A DNA stretch of 64,000 nucleotides from Neodiprion pinetum. Lineage: Eukaryota > Arthropoda > Insecta > Hymenoptera > Diprionidae. The DNA lies in contig NC_060235.2 in the NCBI RefSeq assembly GCF_021155775.2, positions 31,040,607-31,104,606 of the forward strand, written 5' to 3'. Under the pieces are notes generated by a model. It saw only the letters and a program-made list of their open reading frames with translations. It did no database searches and was not told the origin of the DNA. The position numbers were made by a program, and so were the translations under genes. Positions 26,836 to 40,779 of the stretch are shown piece after piece; position 1 is the first letter of the stretch; every line of letters begins with the position of its first letter.

Positions 26836-29800
26836 GAATCGAAAGAAAACGCACTTAGCTTGAAAATAAACTCGGTTAGGCGTTCGTAGTGTACGATTGA
26901 TCTACAGATTCTCAAACGCTCCCAGTACAACCGATTTTGCGCGTAATGGCCGACCAGAAGGCAATTCTATTTCCGCGAGGTATCAATGAAACTATTTTAT
27001 GTTCCAGCCGAGAACTCTGGCCGTTGGAACGATTGGAGCTGAGCTGCAGCTATCACATGATCCGCCGGGATATCCTGAATCCGAATATATCCTCGGACGA
27101 GTACGAAGACCTCGGCAAAGAATCGCCCTGTGCAAGGTTCTGCGAAAGTGGATATTGAAATTGGCCCCTATTCTCATATCCGGGGGTCATTCGGGGACCG
27201 AGCAAATCAGCCCGAGCCTCAAATTCTGCAGCGAATAAAAAGACATGACTGAGGAAGCTGAGGATTCGTATCGAATAATGATATAACATATTGACGCGAA
27301 TGTTCGTGCTATTGTAAAAAGAGAAAGACGCAAATGAACTTCTTGATATAGACACTGAACGAGCTGCTTGTAGTTGGAGTTATTCAATTAATAACAGTAG
27401 CTTAATCGATCCATGTAAATAATACATTACGTACCACCAAGGGTACGTACATTTATACGTAACTAACAAAAATTGTCAAATTTCTACGTCTCGCTTGTTG
27501 TTAATTGATATTTATTCTAATTGACGACAAGTCCAAATGTAATAAATATTATCTCTGTACAGCTTCATGTCTGGACTGTTTGAGCTCGCGGAGCTTGCTG
27601 TTTGCGAGTAAATATTCATCCCAACATTTGCAGTGAAATATTTTAGAAATACGGTATAAGATTACGGCTTGTACCTTCTTTATTATTGTGGGTTTTTGTT
27701 CGATCACTTTTCACTGGATTATGTTTAATCATATTTGGATGACCAGATCAAACCGCAATAGCTATTTTAGGGTGAACACAAGTAAAAGGGTATTGTAATT
27801 AATCACTGAACTGAAAACTTCTCTCAAATTCAATTTGTCTCGTATATTGAAGTATTGTCGCTTGAATATAGGAATAATTTAGGCATGATTTCATTTTTGG
27901 CAAAAGCGGATAAAAGTAATTTACGATTTCGTTCGTGAAATTTATCGGTACAGGTTACCACTGGGTCACTCTTAATGGTATGCGCAGTGCTTTGTGGTGT
28001 ACAGTAAATACTGCAAACGCATTTACCGTCAGTGGTTGAACAGTTCCAGTAGTTTCGTGATTTTGGCACGGCTAATTTAAATCCCATTTGGAATATCTGA
28101 CGTTCAACGTTTTACAATTATTTATGATTTAAAGGCGCGCAGTTATCTAAATTTGACCTATATCTCAAATTACACTAGCAGCACTACTCGCAATCACGTC
28201 TACAAAACATCTATCTGATAGAAACACGAAACTCCCAATCAGATTGCAATCTAGTGACAGAATTACGGTAGATCTTGATTGTCAAACTACATAGTACAAT
28301 GCCATTCCGTATCGCGCTGATTGGACATTCATGCAAAAGGTCATGCTAATCAATTAGGAATTTTACCGAAAAGGATGCTATTTTCGTTATTTTCAATTCT
28401 GTGGTATCTGTTATCAATCATCGGAACAATCAGTTGTAGTCGATGATATTGCGTTGAATACTTTCTAATCATTATTTTTTACATATTCCGTAATTGTAAG
28501 ACATCGATTTGGTGCAAGATGTGAACCTCTTTTCAAAAATATTGATCACTCAACTGACTTCAACAGTTAAAGTTACTGCAGTCGGGCAACTTCGAATTAC
28601 AATTCTAAGTTGAAACGATCTCTTTTGTCTATCTTTCAATATCACGAAAACTACTCCGTGACTAGTATATGTACTATTTTAGCGGTGCGATATAAAGAGA
28701 TATTTTGATAATAAATTTTATATATCTGTTGTCAAGTCAGCGAAATTCTTGAGATACGTCTAGTGAAGAAAAAAAAAAAAGTGAAAATCAGTTCGATTCC
28801 GGTAATCAGACATGTTATTTGACATTAGTGATATTTACACGTACTGATATAGTTTGCTGATAAGAGTAAATAGATTAGAGAGTGTCAAACACGTATAATG
28901 ATTTAATACCCCGGTAAAAGTTATTCACTTTGGAATACTCCGATCAAATGAAGACTACGTATTATTCAATACTATAAGATGTAATATAATTATAGTGTAA
29001 AAAAGACAATGTACATATTATATTATACCTACCCCGAACACTATCAGCTTTCAGTATCCAGAATGATCGACGATAGAGGTAGATAAAGAAAATTTGAGCC
29101 AGATTCCAACGATTCGAAAAATGATATTTTGTAGATGTTAGACACAACCCGTAAAGAATATTAGTGATAATTTTGAAATGTTAACCTTGACATAATAGTT
29201 TTTATATTCAACTTATAAGCATAAAATACGATGATATCTTGACAAGTGTGTAATTTATCGATGAATGAATGAAATACTCACCCACAATACTCAGTGCCTG
29301 CTTATTTACGTCTAATAGAAATTCAATTTGTCTTATGATCGACGATGGATATTCACGAAACTTCGAAAGACAACGATAACACTGCTTCATTCATATCACA
29401 GTGATAACACCTTGCTGTTAAATTTACCGTTGAAAAATTTGAGGCCTCGCGCAGTTAGACGACAATTGTTGCTTCTTCGTTTACATACAGACGTAAAATA
29501 TTCAAGTGGAAATAAATACCATAATGTGTACACGATTACAGCAAGGCGTGAGCCGTAGTTTCCCCATATGTAGTTTGATATTCGATTCTGCAATCCCCAC
29601 ACTAACGTCTAAACAGCCGCGTTACACGTTTTCCGATTTATCGACAAGATAACAAATATATGCGCGATCTCGTCTTCTGGCTGTATAGCGGTGGGCGATA
29701 CGGTGTACTTGAATTATAAGATTAAAGGGATGAGAAACGAGCTTCTATATTTTCCGTGCAATGTAATTAAAAAATGGTTAAAGGTTTATAGGAAGGATGG

Positions 29801-29864
29801 AGTAAAAACAAAGCGAATATAAATGATGTTTGTAAATATTTGTTGTCATGCATAAAACTTATTA
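26836..29864. other. AT-rich non-coding stretch
   Basis: This stretch is clearly AT-rich, especially 28600-29300. It contains only frames under 101 codons without domains. No feature is supported. Confidence 0.55.
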
Positions 29865-30038
29865 GTTATACGGGGTGATCGGAAAAAGATGGCTGGTTTG
29901 ATTTTCGGGAAAATTTTGGCCGATTCAAACCATTGTAACACAGTAACGTCGTTTACGTCATTCGCTTATTTTTATAACCTGTACGGTGAGCTATGATGAA
30001 TTTAAACGTAAGCCTAATTCTCGTTCACCCGGTATAAC
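29865..30038. mobile_element. Short inverted-repeat element (MITE-like), 174 bp
   Basis: GTTATACGGGGTGATCGG at 29865-29882 matches the reverse complement of CGTTCACCCGGTATAAC at 30022-30038 with about three mismatches, so the 174-bp segment is bounded by terminal inverted repeats. The repeats carry a TA at their outer edge, consistent with a TA target duplication of the Tc1/mariner type, although which bases belong to the element is ambiguous. It has no coding capacity, so it would be non-autonomous. Superfamily assignment is inference from the end sequence and size. Confidence 0.55.
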
Positions 30039-32390
30039 AAAAGCGTATGATTATAAAACTTTTATTGTTCTCACTGCTCTTTAACGTCTCAAATATTTAA
30101 TTACTGCTATAAGCTATAGTAGTACATATATGTATAGAAAATGTTATCATGCAAATTAGTAATCCTATCACGTAAGAACCAAAGAAAAAAAATTGTCTTT
30201 GTATATTTAATCTGAACGCAATGTGTATATAATAGAGTAAATAAGATCTGACATAAATTTCAAAAAATTCCCAGTGTGCGATTTCTACACATTTTTTAAA
30301 GCTCCGCTGGGAAAACGTTTTTTTTTTCACTCCTCACATCTGCGTTCGTTGCAACTTACCGCTTCAATCACTTTAATGTTGTTACCGTTCACGTGGCTTT
30401 TTTCAACATCGAAATTGTACATATATAACGTAATACGCGTTGTACTATTATCATTATTATCATTATTAATATTAGGACTTGTACCGACTGAATACTCATC
30501 GATGTATCCATTAATCTGTAACGGTGTGTATGTACGTATGAAAAAAGAAGAAGAAAAGTCAGAGTTCATAGAATTGAGAAGTCATGAGCTTCAATCACAC
30601 TTTTCTTTCTTACAAAACCGTCACGACGTTGTGCACTAAGCAACTGATTTAAGATGCACACGCATCGTTGTATCTCACAGGAAGCAATTACATGAAAATC
30701 AATTCCTATTGCGTGAATAATTTAGCCTTGCTCATTTAGTCGACCCGTATTAATATTGTATTGTAAAGTAATGTAACACGATTCACGACAAATAATAAAG
30801 ATTTCTAGTTATTACTTGATTTCTAATCAATTGTTGCACGAGGCTTTCAATATTTTCAAGTATTCATCCAATTTTCCCTTTACTCTAAAACTACGATTAA
30901 GAATCAAAGTCTGCAACATTCACGAAGACGGTTAGAAGCCTCTCGCGTGAAACGGGTGTAGCCAATCACTCACGTAACACGAAATTCGGATGCCCACCTG
31001 TGCCTGGACATGTTCATGGATGAGTAGAGGATGCTCGTTTATCGACTCGCGGACTCGAAGCGGGGTGGCATTGCACAAACGATGGGCAATCGGCCCATCG
31101 CAATGCCCATTATTTTGGAGCGTTACAGCACTCGACTCGAGCCAACAGGGCTGAGTCAAGAGCGGTGTAACACGGCTGCTGTAAGCCATGTAACAAGGTA
31201 AATCTGAGAGGATGGCCTGAGCGAATTGTACCGATCCGCCTGCACGCCTGACGCCTGTTCATATCGCAGGACCATTAAGGACTCATCACTGTTCCTGTAT
31301 AAGCTGAATCCAAAAGCGATTCTCTATGATTGCGAACAGTTGATGATATTCATCTCTCGGTTTGGGGATAACGAGAGCGATACTATAACTGCGAAAATTT
31401 GGAACGAAATGATGGAGTGTTAATACACCTGCGTACTAAATTATTTCGCGATAATGACGACGTGACTGTCGCTTATCTGTTGTTTCTCCACTTCCTGGCA
31501 CCCCTCATTAATTAGCTTTCGACGAGAAGTAAACAATTATTTCTTGCAATAATAGAAAGTTTCATCGACCCCTGACTCAGTGACCCCACTCGGAACGTTT
31601 CGATCAATCGCATTACTCTTGGAAAAACAGGAAGTTGAGATAACAGAGACAATTTACCGCTTACGCTTTCTTATACAGATTATCGCGATGAAACGATAGT
31701 CCCGTTGCATCTTGAGAAATGTGTTAAATTTTTTCTTACCACCAGATATCACGGATCAGAGATAAAATGCTGACAGACAGTGAGGTGTGGACGAAACGTT
31801 CGCGTATCTCGAACTCCTACCCCTTTCATTGGCGAGTTTTCTGGCCAGCGGCAGCAGCTATACATGCATCTATTGGCATTATCGCTCCAACGGATGAGCG
31901 GACACAGACAAAAATAGGCACCTCGACCGTATGTTCGCTTACGACACGTCAGCGGCGTTGACAGAATCCTATTAGTCAAGGGAGGTGTGATGTCTGATAA
32001 CGTAACTCGATGGTCAGACCTTCCAGTGCAGGAAGCTTACGTCCCGGTAGGCACACGTGCGATCCGCGTTCATCCGGACATTGACCTTATACTTCAGCGA
32101 AATACAGCGATAGGTATAAATCGGCGAAAGTGGCAATGAAAACAGAAAATAAATCGTTCGGCTTTAGTTTTGAAATGTATTGTTGCACCGCTACTATCGA
32201 GTGGAAGGTTAACGGGACTCCAAGCCAAGTGAGAAATTTCATTATTCATGTTATAGATAAACTTCATGAAACAGCTCCACCGGCTGATCCATCAAAACAA
32301 AGAATTTGGCACCGAATTCTCTTATCCCTCACCTCTACAGCCCTAAGGTGGAGGGATATATCCAACATTCGGGGAGTAAGGCCGCGGGGC

Positions 32391-32391
<1 letters not shown>
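30039..32391. other. Non-coding stretch with an ATT-rich simple repeat
   Basis: An imperfect TTATTATCA/ATT repeat lies at about 30446-30474. The remaining frames are short and without domains. No gene is supported. Confidence 0.55.

Positions 32392-32451
<60 letters not shown>
32392..32451. repeat. (GA)n microsatellite, about 60 bp
   Basis: A GA run interrupted once by a C at 32401. Glu/Arg runs on plus and Ser/Leu runs on minus come from this repeat and do not indicate genes. Confidence 0.95.
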
Positions 32452-32455
<4 letters not shown>

Positions 32456-35400
32456 AGCCTTGCCTTTCTGATTTTTCCATTATTTCGTGTCCCCTGTTCG
32501 CCCCATTCTCCTCGCTTTTCTTATTCGCTTTCATGAATTATGAAATAAACCTCAAAGATATCGTCCCCTCCGTCTACTCACCCGCGTCTTTTCCCATTTC
32601 CACCTTTCTCTTCTGGGGTGGAGGAAGAAATCGCTTTACAAAAGAGCCGTCGGTCCATCGTGTTTCATACTTTTTCGTAAATGTTAGAAACGAGCTTGCT
32701 CCACGGATAAAAGTATAGTTTCATCCAAACCTATTATCGCCTGAATCGTATCTAATAATATACCTCTACACATATAGGGGTAGGACGGGATTACGGATCG
32801 TTGGAACCCGTTGTACGTTTCGACTGTACAATAAGTTTGAAATTTGTTTAGGGTGACCAAATTTGAAATTTGTCAATGAAAGTCGATGTTACTAGTTTTA
32901 TTTTTCCTTCGTTTCCTGTTGCTGAGGGAAACAGTGAGCATTTGTCACGAGCCACTGAGCATTGCTGAAGTAGTGCAACGATCACTAATATGTCTCAGTG
33001 ACATTGGCTGAATCACAAAGCAGTCCGGAGGGAATGCCGGATGATTTGTCTAATGGATAGTCATTTATCCCAGTTAAACCGATCGCTGTTCATTCCCTTT
33101 ATATTCCACGAACTTGGATAATCCCCGATTCAATACCAACTAATTCGAGGACTTTACTCGAGAGCTGATCAAACAGGGCTTAGCGCTTTAATTAAAGTCT
33201 CTTGTGAATCAAATAGCACGACAGAGTAAAAATTTCTCGCTTCTCTGGCTATCCGCACGAACATACAAATTATTGAAAATCATTAAGAGTTTGTAGTAGA
33301 ATTTGGAATGTCAAGCGCAGTGCTTCGGCTTAATCTTGTGTGATGAAGTTGGCGGTAAGGGTTGCGTAATTTGGGGAGCGTGAAACCGCGCTATATGCAA
33401 ACAAAGGAAGCTGTAATAACGGTGTAATAAGATTTAGATGACGGATTTTCACCCAGAGGTGGAAAGGTGCGATATAATTCGATGAAATTTGTAAAATGGC
33501 TAGTGCAGACGTCACCGTCTTATTGTTCCCGGGCGAGCGACTGTGGTTACGTAGGAAACGGGTGAGAAGAGCCAAAGCAGCCGGGAAAAGGTAGAAAAGG
33601 TGGAGATGACGGCTGCAAGACAAAGGAAGTACTTGCTTGAAAACAAGTCGAGCAGCTTTGCAGGAACGAAGTGAAAAATAGTTGGCAGGCGTTATTATAT
33701 CAAGTTTTTCCGCGAGGGAAAAGGACGATGACAGAAACGAGAGTCTTTCTTCGATTTCTTACACGAGCCTGTGGGATAAGAACTTTCTCAGCGTAATTGA
33801 TTTCGTATATAAAATTTCATCAATATTCATCGGCACAGTTTCAAAATAACGAACTTTTTCTTCTTTCTTAGCAAGCATCCTTCGGCCGAACTTTTAAGAT
33901 TGATGAATAATCGTTGTATTAAATTATCTCTTTTTTCTCAAATATAATATGCATCAGATATACGCCTCGCGAATTCCTACCAGGCCCATTACACCCAGGT
34001 GTATCTGCTTTGATCAACCAGGCATGCGTATATTCCAATTTCACTTCACTGTCAACCGTTAATTACTTCATACCGACCACTACAAGAAGCTCACGATGTG
34101 CTCATGTCTTGCACCGAGCCAATACGGTCCTTATACGCTCGTAGGTGCGCCGCTGCAGTGTGCGGTTCATTAGTTGAGTGCTTTACCTTGCACACGGGGG
34201 TTGATCATAAATTAGATTTCACCCGTCAGCACTCTTACTTTATCGATAATGCGTAACTTAGTGCAGCATAGTATCGATAATAGAGCAGGACGCGTAGATC
34301 CAGTCTTTATACGCCGGTTGCGTTTGCCTGCACGGAATCCGTCGCGTCTCGTCAGGATGATTCATCTTGGATTCGATTACCGCCGAAGTACCCGCCGGTG
34401 CAGCGAGCCCCTTGAGACATAATCCTTGCGCCACGCCCTATAAGGCGAGGTGGAAAAAGATAATGGAGTAACTCGACACGACGTGCCCAGGCGGGCTGGC
34501 GGGTGATTCTTGAGTTTAAGTGACACCTTCGTACCGCGTGAAGCTAAATTCAATTGGAATTAAATAAACCCATTGGGTATTGGCGATGGCTGGTCGGAGT
34601 CCCGGGGGAACCCGGAGGATAGAGCGGACGGAGATAAGGGAAGGAATGGGATACCGATTCGAAGGAAATTCCCGGCCGCCATGCAGCCTTGTCGGTAATC
34701 CGAGCACGCCACACACTAATTACTATTTCCACCGCGCACTCAGCCCATAAGACTGAAATCGTACGTTTATTGAATTTATGGTATGTGCGCGCCGCGTTAA
34801 ATGTATATCATTGGTAGCGAGGTGGGGCGGCTGGCCGCTAACTTTGCTTCGCAATCCAACTGCGAAAGACATATATTTACGCTATGTCTTTTCGCCCCGA
34901 TATAGGTTGGGGTACCTAGGGGGAGGTCTTTCATTCCAATGTCTTGCAGAAGCTGGCTGATCGGAATTTCTCCAGCGACGCACGCACCGTGGGCTTTGAC
35001 TAGGAGTAACGAACCGTTGAATCAGCCACTACGTGATGAGGGGTGAAAAACACTCGGCAGTCATTGATTACAAACGCTGAACGAATGCTCGGCCCGAATC
35101 GGACACAATATTCTCGATTCTCAGAAATCGCGAATAGATCCTTAAATTAACGGTCTGCTGCAATTAGCGAATCTCTCTGACTTAGCTCATTATTAGAAAG
35201 GGGATATAGGATGGGGCGCGGATTTTCTTTGAAACGTCAATCTCGGAAGGGCTCGTTAACCATTGTTTAGTAGGTCGGTCGGTCTGCGAGGGAGGAAACA
35301 GGAAACAGGAAACAGGGTGGCTAGCGTGGGAGGAAGAGAGATGTTTGACGAAAATGCGACTGCCAAAGCTGCTCGTCGGCACTGACCGCGGGGCATTTGT

Positions 35401-38089
35401 GCTCACCGCACCGATTGCCAGTGGACCAGATATTCCGATACCCGCAAATAAACCAGAACCACCAGGAACCCCCTTCAAAACCGTGGACTCGGATTGTCGG
35501 TGAAATTCCGGATGACACCCATGATTTTTCATTTTTCACTAACCGTCATTCATGATCGACGTGCGGTTGCGAATCGTTATGGTTAATGAAGATCATCAAC
35601 GCATCGCGATTCCTCGTTAGTGGAAATACACGAGAGAATCTGAGGAGATGAAAGAGGCAGCATAAAAGCTGACTCCGTCGAATAAGAGTTTGTAAGTGTT
35701 CGTTATCTCTGGCAGATGTTTGTTCTCGGAGATATATGCGCATGTTTTCTGGATACGGTGAGTTTTAATGGAAGGACAAGCAATTTCGTGTCAGCCGAAT
35801 AATCCACCCTGGTATAATTAAAAATGAGTCATTCCGTACGGCGTGACTTCAACTGCGGCAGATTGTCATTGATTCGTTCGCACGGATTGCTGTATTGGTA
35901 TAAAAAATGTTACCTCACAGGTGAAGAAAAATGCAGGAACGCCGATCATTCGTGGAATTCTCTCAGTTTTGTACAGCGGCGTTACGAGGAACAAACGTAG
36001 GAACGAGGGGGCCGAGAATAAGCACCCGCGGGCCATTGGGCAACAAATGTATTGAATCCACAGGTCTACGATTCTCAGTGAAGAAGGTGGTATTGCCAAT
36101 CCAACCAGATAGGATCGGCATTGCGTCTCAGGGATCGCGACTTGAAAGCTCAGGCGTTGCAGAAGACAAAAGCAGAATTCATGCAATGGTTTAGAGCGTA
36201 GGCTAAACGTTGAATAACTTTCACTAAGGCGAATTAATTAATCCGTAGACTGACCCAAGCTGGTAGTCGCGACGGCAGCGGCAATATGTCAGGAGAATTC
36301 TACCTCGCGCCGACTAAGTAAGTTTCGAACATTAATTTAGTCCGGAAATTTAATTATCGATGCCTTCGTCGCTCTTTGTGTTGCTCCCGGATTTTCGGGT
36401 GGGGCAAAGCTCTGAAGAGGTCGAGGCGCGGGTCAGGGAAAGCTGTGAGGTGGCGGTTAGAGCGCAAGAGGTAGCGGAGGGGAACAGGCCGGCACCTTAA
36501 CGTTTGACGGTCAGGACCTGGGTCTGAAATCCCCCGGGAATCGTACAGGATATCAAAGGCAAACTGATGTGAGTCGAGCCAACAGCGAAAGAGAGAGAGA
36601 GAGAGAGTTGGGAAGAGTTGCCGTCCGCCGAGCACGAGGATTGTGGTGAAAAAAAAAGAAAGAAAAACAAGCCTCGAGGTTGTTTGTGGCAAGTTCGGTC
36701 ATGGGCAAACGGTAGATCCGCGTCTGGGTGTGATCGGGACTGGACTCGAGTGTGCTCTGCGGAATGGTTCCCATTTCTCCCGTTTAGTAACCTCTGATTG
36801 TGTTTACTCCTAAGCTGAGATGTCGCCTTTGTGCCTCATGATCCGGAACCTTCTGCTGAACCTGACGCTAAATCCGCGTTAAATCTACGGTAAATTCACG
36901 TGGAGAATATTCATTCCTACATTTTGACTCTGCACGGCGAAAGTTTCGTTCACCTGCTCAGCGAAGTAATTTTCGAATCTCTCAATCGCGCCACAGGATT
37001 AACAATAATTGTCTCATTTCTTCAGTGAGCGTCGGATGGAAAATCAGGGAGGCGAATTTTTCCGAAATGTCAGTACGGGATGAGGCGAGAATCGAAGAGC
37101 CCGGATGCGTGAATCACGCACATTACGCTTTCCCTCGTAAATTGATCCTTGGGGCGCCACCGTTTCCCGAGCCTCCCTTCGACGTCCAAGTGACGGGAAA
37201 TTTGGCTTGTGAAAAGGAATTGAGTGCTCGAAACGCGGATCGTGTCTCTTCATCTCGACGTCGTTTCACTAACCTACTTTTCGAAGCGAGAGAAATCATC
37301 TTGTGTCTCCTCGCGTTTGGTTCCAACGAAATCAATCAAATCAGGAATTTCATGCAAACATTACCCGTTATCTAATTCTATTCCATCATATCCACCATAC
37401 CCACGATAAACTTTCAAGTGGAAAATTGAATCAAATTCACCTGGTGCAGCTTGATTTTTTCGCTACGAAATCTGACTTGCACCCTTTCGCGTCTGGCTCG
37501 CAGATGTATATTTAGCCTGCAGTGGCAATAATATTCGAGTCGTGCAGGCTGTGTCTCCACTCGACCACATCTGTTTCCTCTAATAACACGCCGGCCTGAC
37601 TACCGGCACGCCGATAGGCGTTACGACTGTGTCCTTACACACCTAGCACACGGCTCCGCGTACAATATCGGCAGTAACACGCCGGGCAGTTTTCATATGC
37701 AGTATTATGCACACGCTCAATTTCATTTTCAACTCCGCAGTAACGCTGACAAAGTTTTTAGAATATCGGTGGGCGCTTTCTTCGTGGTTGATTCAGCTAC
37801 TGAAAAAGTGAGCCGCTGGATGAACCCAATTTCTACGAACGATTACTCATGCGATATGTTTTATTGCGGAAAAAATGCGCGAGGGTGAAAGAAGGTCGCG
37901 AAAATGTTTGAGAGAGATTGAGGAACGCACGGTTAACGAAAGCCTGCAGCTTCGACACGATGAATTTCCGTTCGGGTGATACGAGGCAGACTATCCGAAT
38001 CACTCAAGATGTCTTTTTTCCCACCTCTGTGGTTCCGTTCAGACGTTACGGTTGCGAATTCTTTTTCCTCCGGGTGAGCTAGGCAGAGG
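32452..38089. other. Gene-poor stretch, minor simple repeats
   Basis: Contains three perfect tandem copies of AGGAAAC at 35293-35313 and a short GA run near 36591-36607. Frames up to 116 codons occur (for example 35182-35532 minus and 37025-37375 plus) but none has a recognisable domain. No mobile-element ends were recognised. Confidence 0.55.
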
Positions 38090-38103
38090 AATCAATCAAT
38101 CAG

Positions 38104-38146
<43 letters not shown>

Positions 38147-38149
38147 GTC
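38090..38149. repeat. (TCAA)n tetranucleotide microsatellite
   Basis: About 14 units of TCAA/CAAT, with interruptions to CAGT near both ends. A typical simple tandem repeat. Confidence 0.95.
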
Positions 38150-39370
38150 ATTCGATATTTCGGCGGCTCTGGTGAAACCATTCGCGGCACTAGCCTTATC
38201 TCGCAATCGTTGATTGCCTGTTTTGCCTATTTGCTCCACGAAATTGTGATAAATCTGAATTCCCTCTAATGTGCGCCGCTCCTTTTCCTTTGGGTGGGGT
38301 GAAAATGGGTTCCAACAATGAATTGCTATGCAAGTGACCACCTTTGTTCGCGGTTTATTGGACAGTATCGGAATTGCTTATAGCCTATTCAACAATTTAT
38401 TTCATGGGCAATTCACTTGCTCGCACGAGACCCGGCGAAGTTCGCAAGCGGGTAGCAGAGGGGAGCAGTTTCCGAGCCGATAGTCTTGTTTTCTTTTCTC
38501 TCACCGTGTGAAGTAAAATCGAATAAAAATAATAGCACGGGAATCTGAGAGTAACAATACCAGTCACGTAAACAGAGAATGAAAGCAACGAAATACGGGC
38601 CAATATAACTGTAGGTGAAAATTATTCGTATTTATTACAGTTGAAAAGCATTAGGGGCTCCTCTCAATATCGAGTCAATCTCGTCCGTGACGTATATTCA
38701 AAACTGGCACTGCTGAGAGCATCGAAGCTGGAGACAGCGTTTGATTAAATTTCACCGATTTCTGGAAAGCTCCACTTAACGGCCCTCGTTCTAAATAATA
38801 AAATCGACTGTGCAAAAACTGCTGCCGCTGCTGCATCGGAACAAAGCCGCTCACTGCCAACCTCAGACCTTGAAAAGTAGGAAGATGAAGAATAAAGTAA
38901 TGCAAAGGCTGCGGAGACGTTTTGTTGTTAGAGATGAAGATCTCGCGAGGAGCGCCGGCATTCGTTGGTAACTCAATTTATTCCGCTCTATGGACATATC
39001 GCTTGAAACAAACAACTTCACACAGAATTTGTAGTGAGCTTTCCTTTGATGTGACACCATGTCGAGTTTTAAGAAGCTTACTTCGAGTATCTCTCATCGG
39101 AGCGGGTCGCTACGATGCTCAAATGGTATTCGCTTCTTGGATTTCGAACGCTTGTATCGCACCAAGAAAAAAGTAGTACAGCCTGCGATCGTTCCGACCG
39201 TTCAGACGGATATTTTCTAGTAGTAGTACCACTGCATTCGTCCGTCGTGTCGGCAAATACGTAGCTTTTAACGGGCGTTGAAATAATTAAGCCAGCCGAT
39301 TCCTTGGGCAATAAATGCCCAACTACTATTTTTTAAGTTCAAGACCATTTTTATCACAGGGAAATATGGA
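38150..39370. other. Non-coding stretch, no supported feature
   Basis: Only short overlapping frames without domains are present. The stretch lies between the TCAA microsatellite and the TTAA-flanked inverted-repeat element. Confidence 0.5.
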
Positions 39371-40555
39371 TTAAGGGAATGTTGAACCCGATTTCGACAT
39401 AGACTGACGTATTATTTCGAAACACGTAAGTCCATAGATCTCAAATATAAGAGCTCAATTCTGCATGCGATTCTGAACAAAAACATGCCCAACAATTCTG
39501 GCGTCAGGCAAAAATAAAGATATAGCATGATGTTTAGTAACCTTACAGTTATATTTTTTCTTTTATTGTGATTAAACTAATAAATTTCTGCATGTATAAA
39601 TTTACACTATCGAATTCACTTCCGCCTACAATGAATGAATGATCACCTAAGAGTATAATTCGGCAGGGGAGCAGATAATCTGTCAGTCGCTATTCCTAGA
39701 ATTGTGACTTCACCGAACGACTGCCGAACGCTCGATGATACAACAAACCACTTCTTATAAAAGCGCCACCGCGGAGCGACGCTCACTGCTAGTCTGACCA
39801 CCGCCGAGTTTACATCAGCCTTGAGTATCGAAAGACCCCATATCTTGGTTAAATAACAGGTTGACAATGAGTACGCTTTTTTATTTTACCGCACCGAGTT
39901 CGTGCATTTTTCGTTCAAGCGCCTAGTTCGTGCACTGTCGTCAATGCACCTAGTTCGTGCAATCTTGTCCGCAGCGCCTAGTTCGCGCTATTTTATCTAA
40001 ACGACTCGTTCGTTCACAATCATGGATCGCATTATATGTACTGCTACCTTTAAGTCTGGATATATTGTATATTCACCTTTGAAAATAACTAACTTGTGCC
40101 TACATCTCTGGACAAACCTCCTCAATCAACAACGAATTAACACTGTTTCTATACTTCTCAGATTCTTCCAATACAGATCTACTCACGTTAAAATACCACG
40201 ATTATTCGTCCGATTTCAATTACTTTTCCTATCTTACCTCGTTTATTATAATTAACTTTCAAATATATATTTTCTTCGCGCAGACTCAGATTGGTCCTTT
40301 GAACGATTCATCCGAGCCAAGTCCTTATATTGAACACATGAAAACTACGAAATTACGATAAACGATTAATACGATTTCGGAATTTTCATGTTATATTCTT
40401 ATTTTTGGGTGACACCAGAATTGTTGGGCACGTTTTTATTCAGAGTTGCATCTAGTATTGGACTGTTGAGCCATTTTTTAGCATTTGAGATACGTTGACA
40501 CAGATATTTGAAAATATGTCACTCTACGTCGAAACCGAGTAAAGCATCCCCTTAA
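39371..40555. mobile_element. TTAA-flanked element with long imperfect inverted repeats, about 1.19 kb
   Basis: The left end TTAA-GGGAATG (from 39371) mirrors the right end CATCCCC-TTAA (to 40555). The two ends pair as imperfect inverted repeats for roughly 150 bp. The best-preserved part is CCCAACAATTCTGG at 39488-39501 against CCAGAATTGTTGGG at 40415-40428, with flanking homology such as TTCGAC(A/G)TAGA near the tips. TTAA duplication is the hallmark of piggyBac-type insertion, so a non-autonomous TTAA-specific element is likely. The tip bases are GGG rather than the usual CCC, so the family is uncertain. No transposase frame exists inside. A 27/28-bp minisatellite sits in the middle. Confidence 0.6.
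39897..40017. repeat. 27/28-bp minisatellite (AGTTCGTGCA core)
   Basis: The core AGTTCGTGCA or a close variant recurs at 39897, 39925, 39952 and 39980, with a degenerate fifth copy near 40007. The spacing is 28, 27, 28 and about 27 bp. The sequences between cores also resemble one another (GCGCCT before the core). It lies close to the axis of the TTAA-flanked element, so it is probably part of it. Confidence 0.75.
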
Positions 40556-40774
40556 AGAGTGCCTGCCATAAAAAATCTGGGCTTCCGCGACGTATCACAC
40601 ATTACGTTCGAATGTAATCATTGTTGTAATTAATTATCTTCTTATAATGAACCTTCCCGGGTTTTCAGAACCCATAAAGGCTTCTGTAAAACAACGCACT
40701 GTAATTTTCTGGTTTTAGAAGTTGAAACATACTTTCAGGCAACATCCACCACCGCGTGTTCGACGAAAGAAAAT

Positions 40775-40779
40775 AAAGG
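40775..40779. repeat. Target-site duplication, left copy (AAAGG)
   Basis: AAAGG immediately precedes the TGTT start of the left LTR and is repeated exactly at 47354-47358 after the right LTR. Five-bp duplications are usual for BEL/Pao integration. Confidence 0.85.

Noticed and set aside
32130..32471. 113-codon frame with an Arg/Glu tail
   Set aside because: The tail is the (GA)n microsatellite; the rest has no domain.
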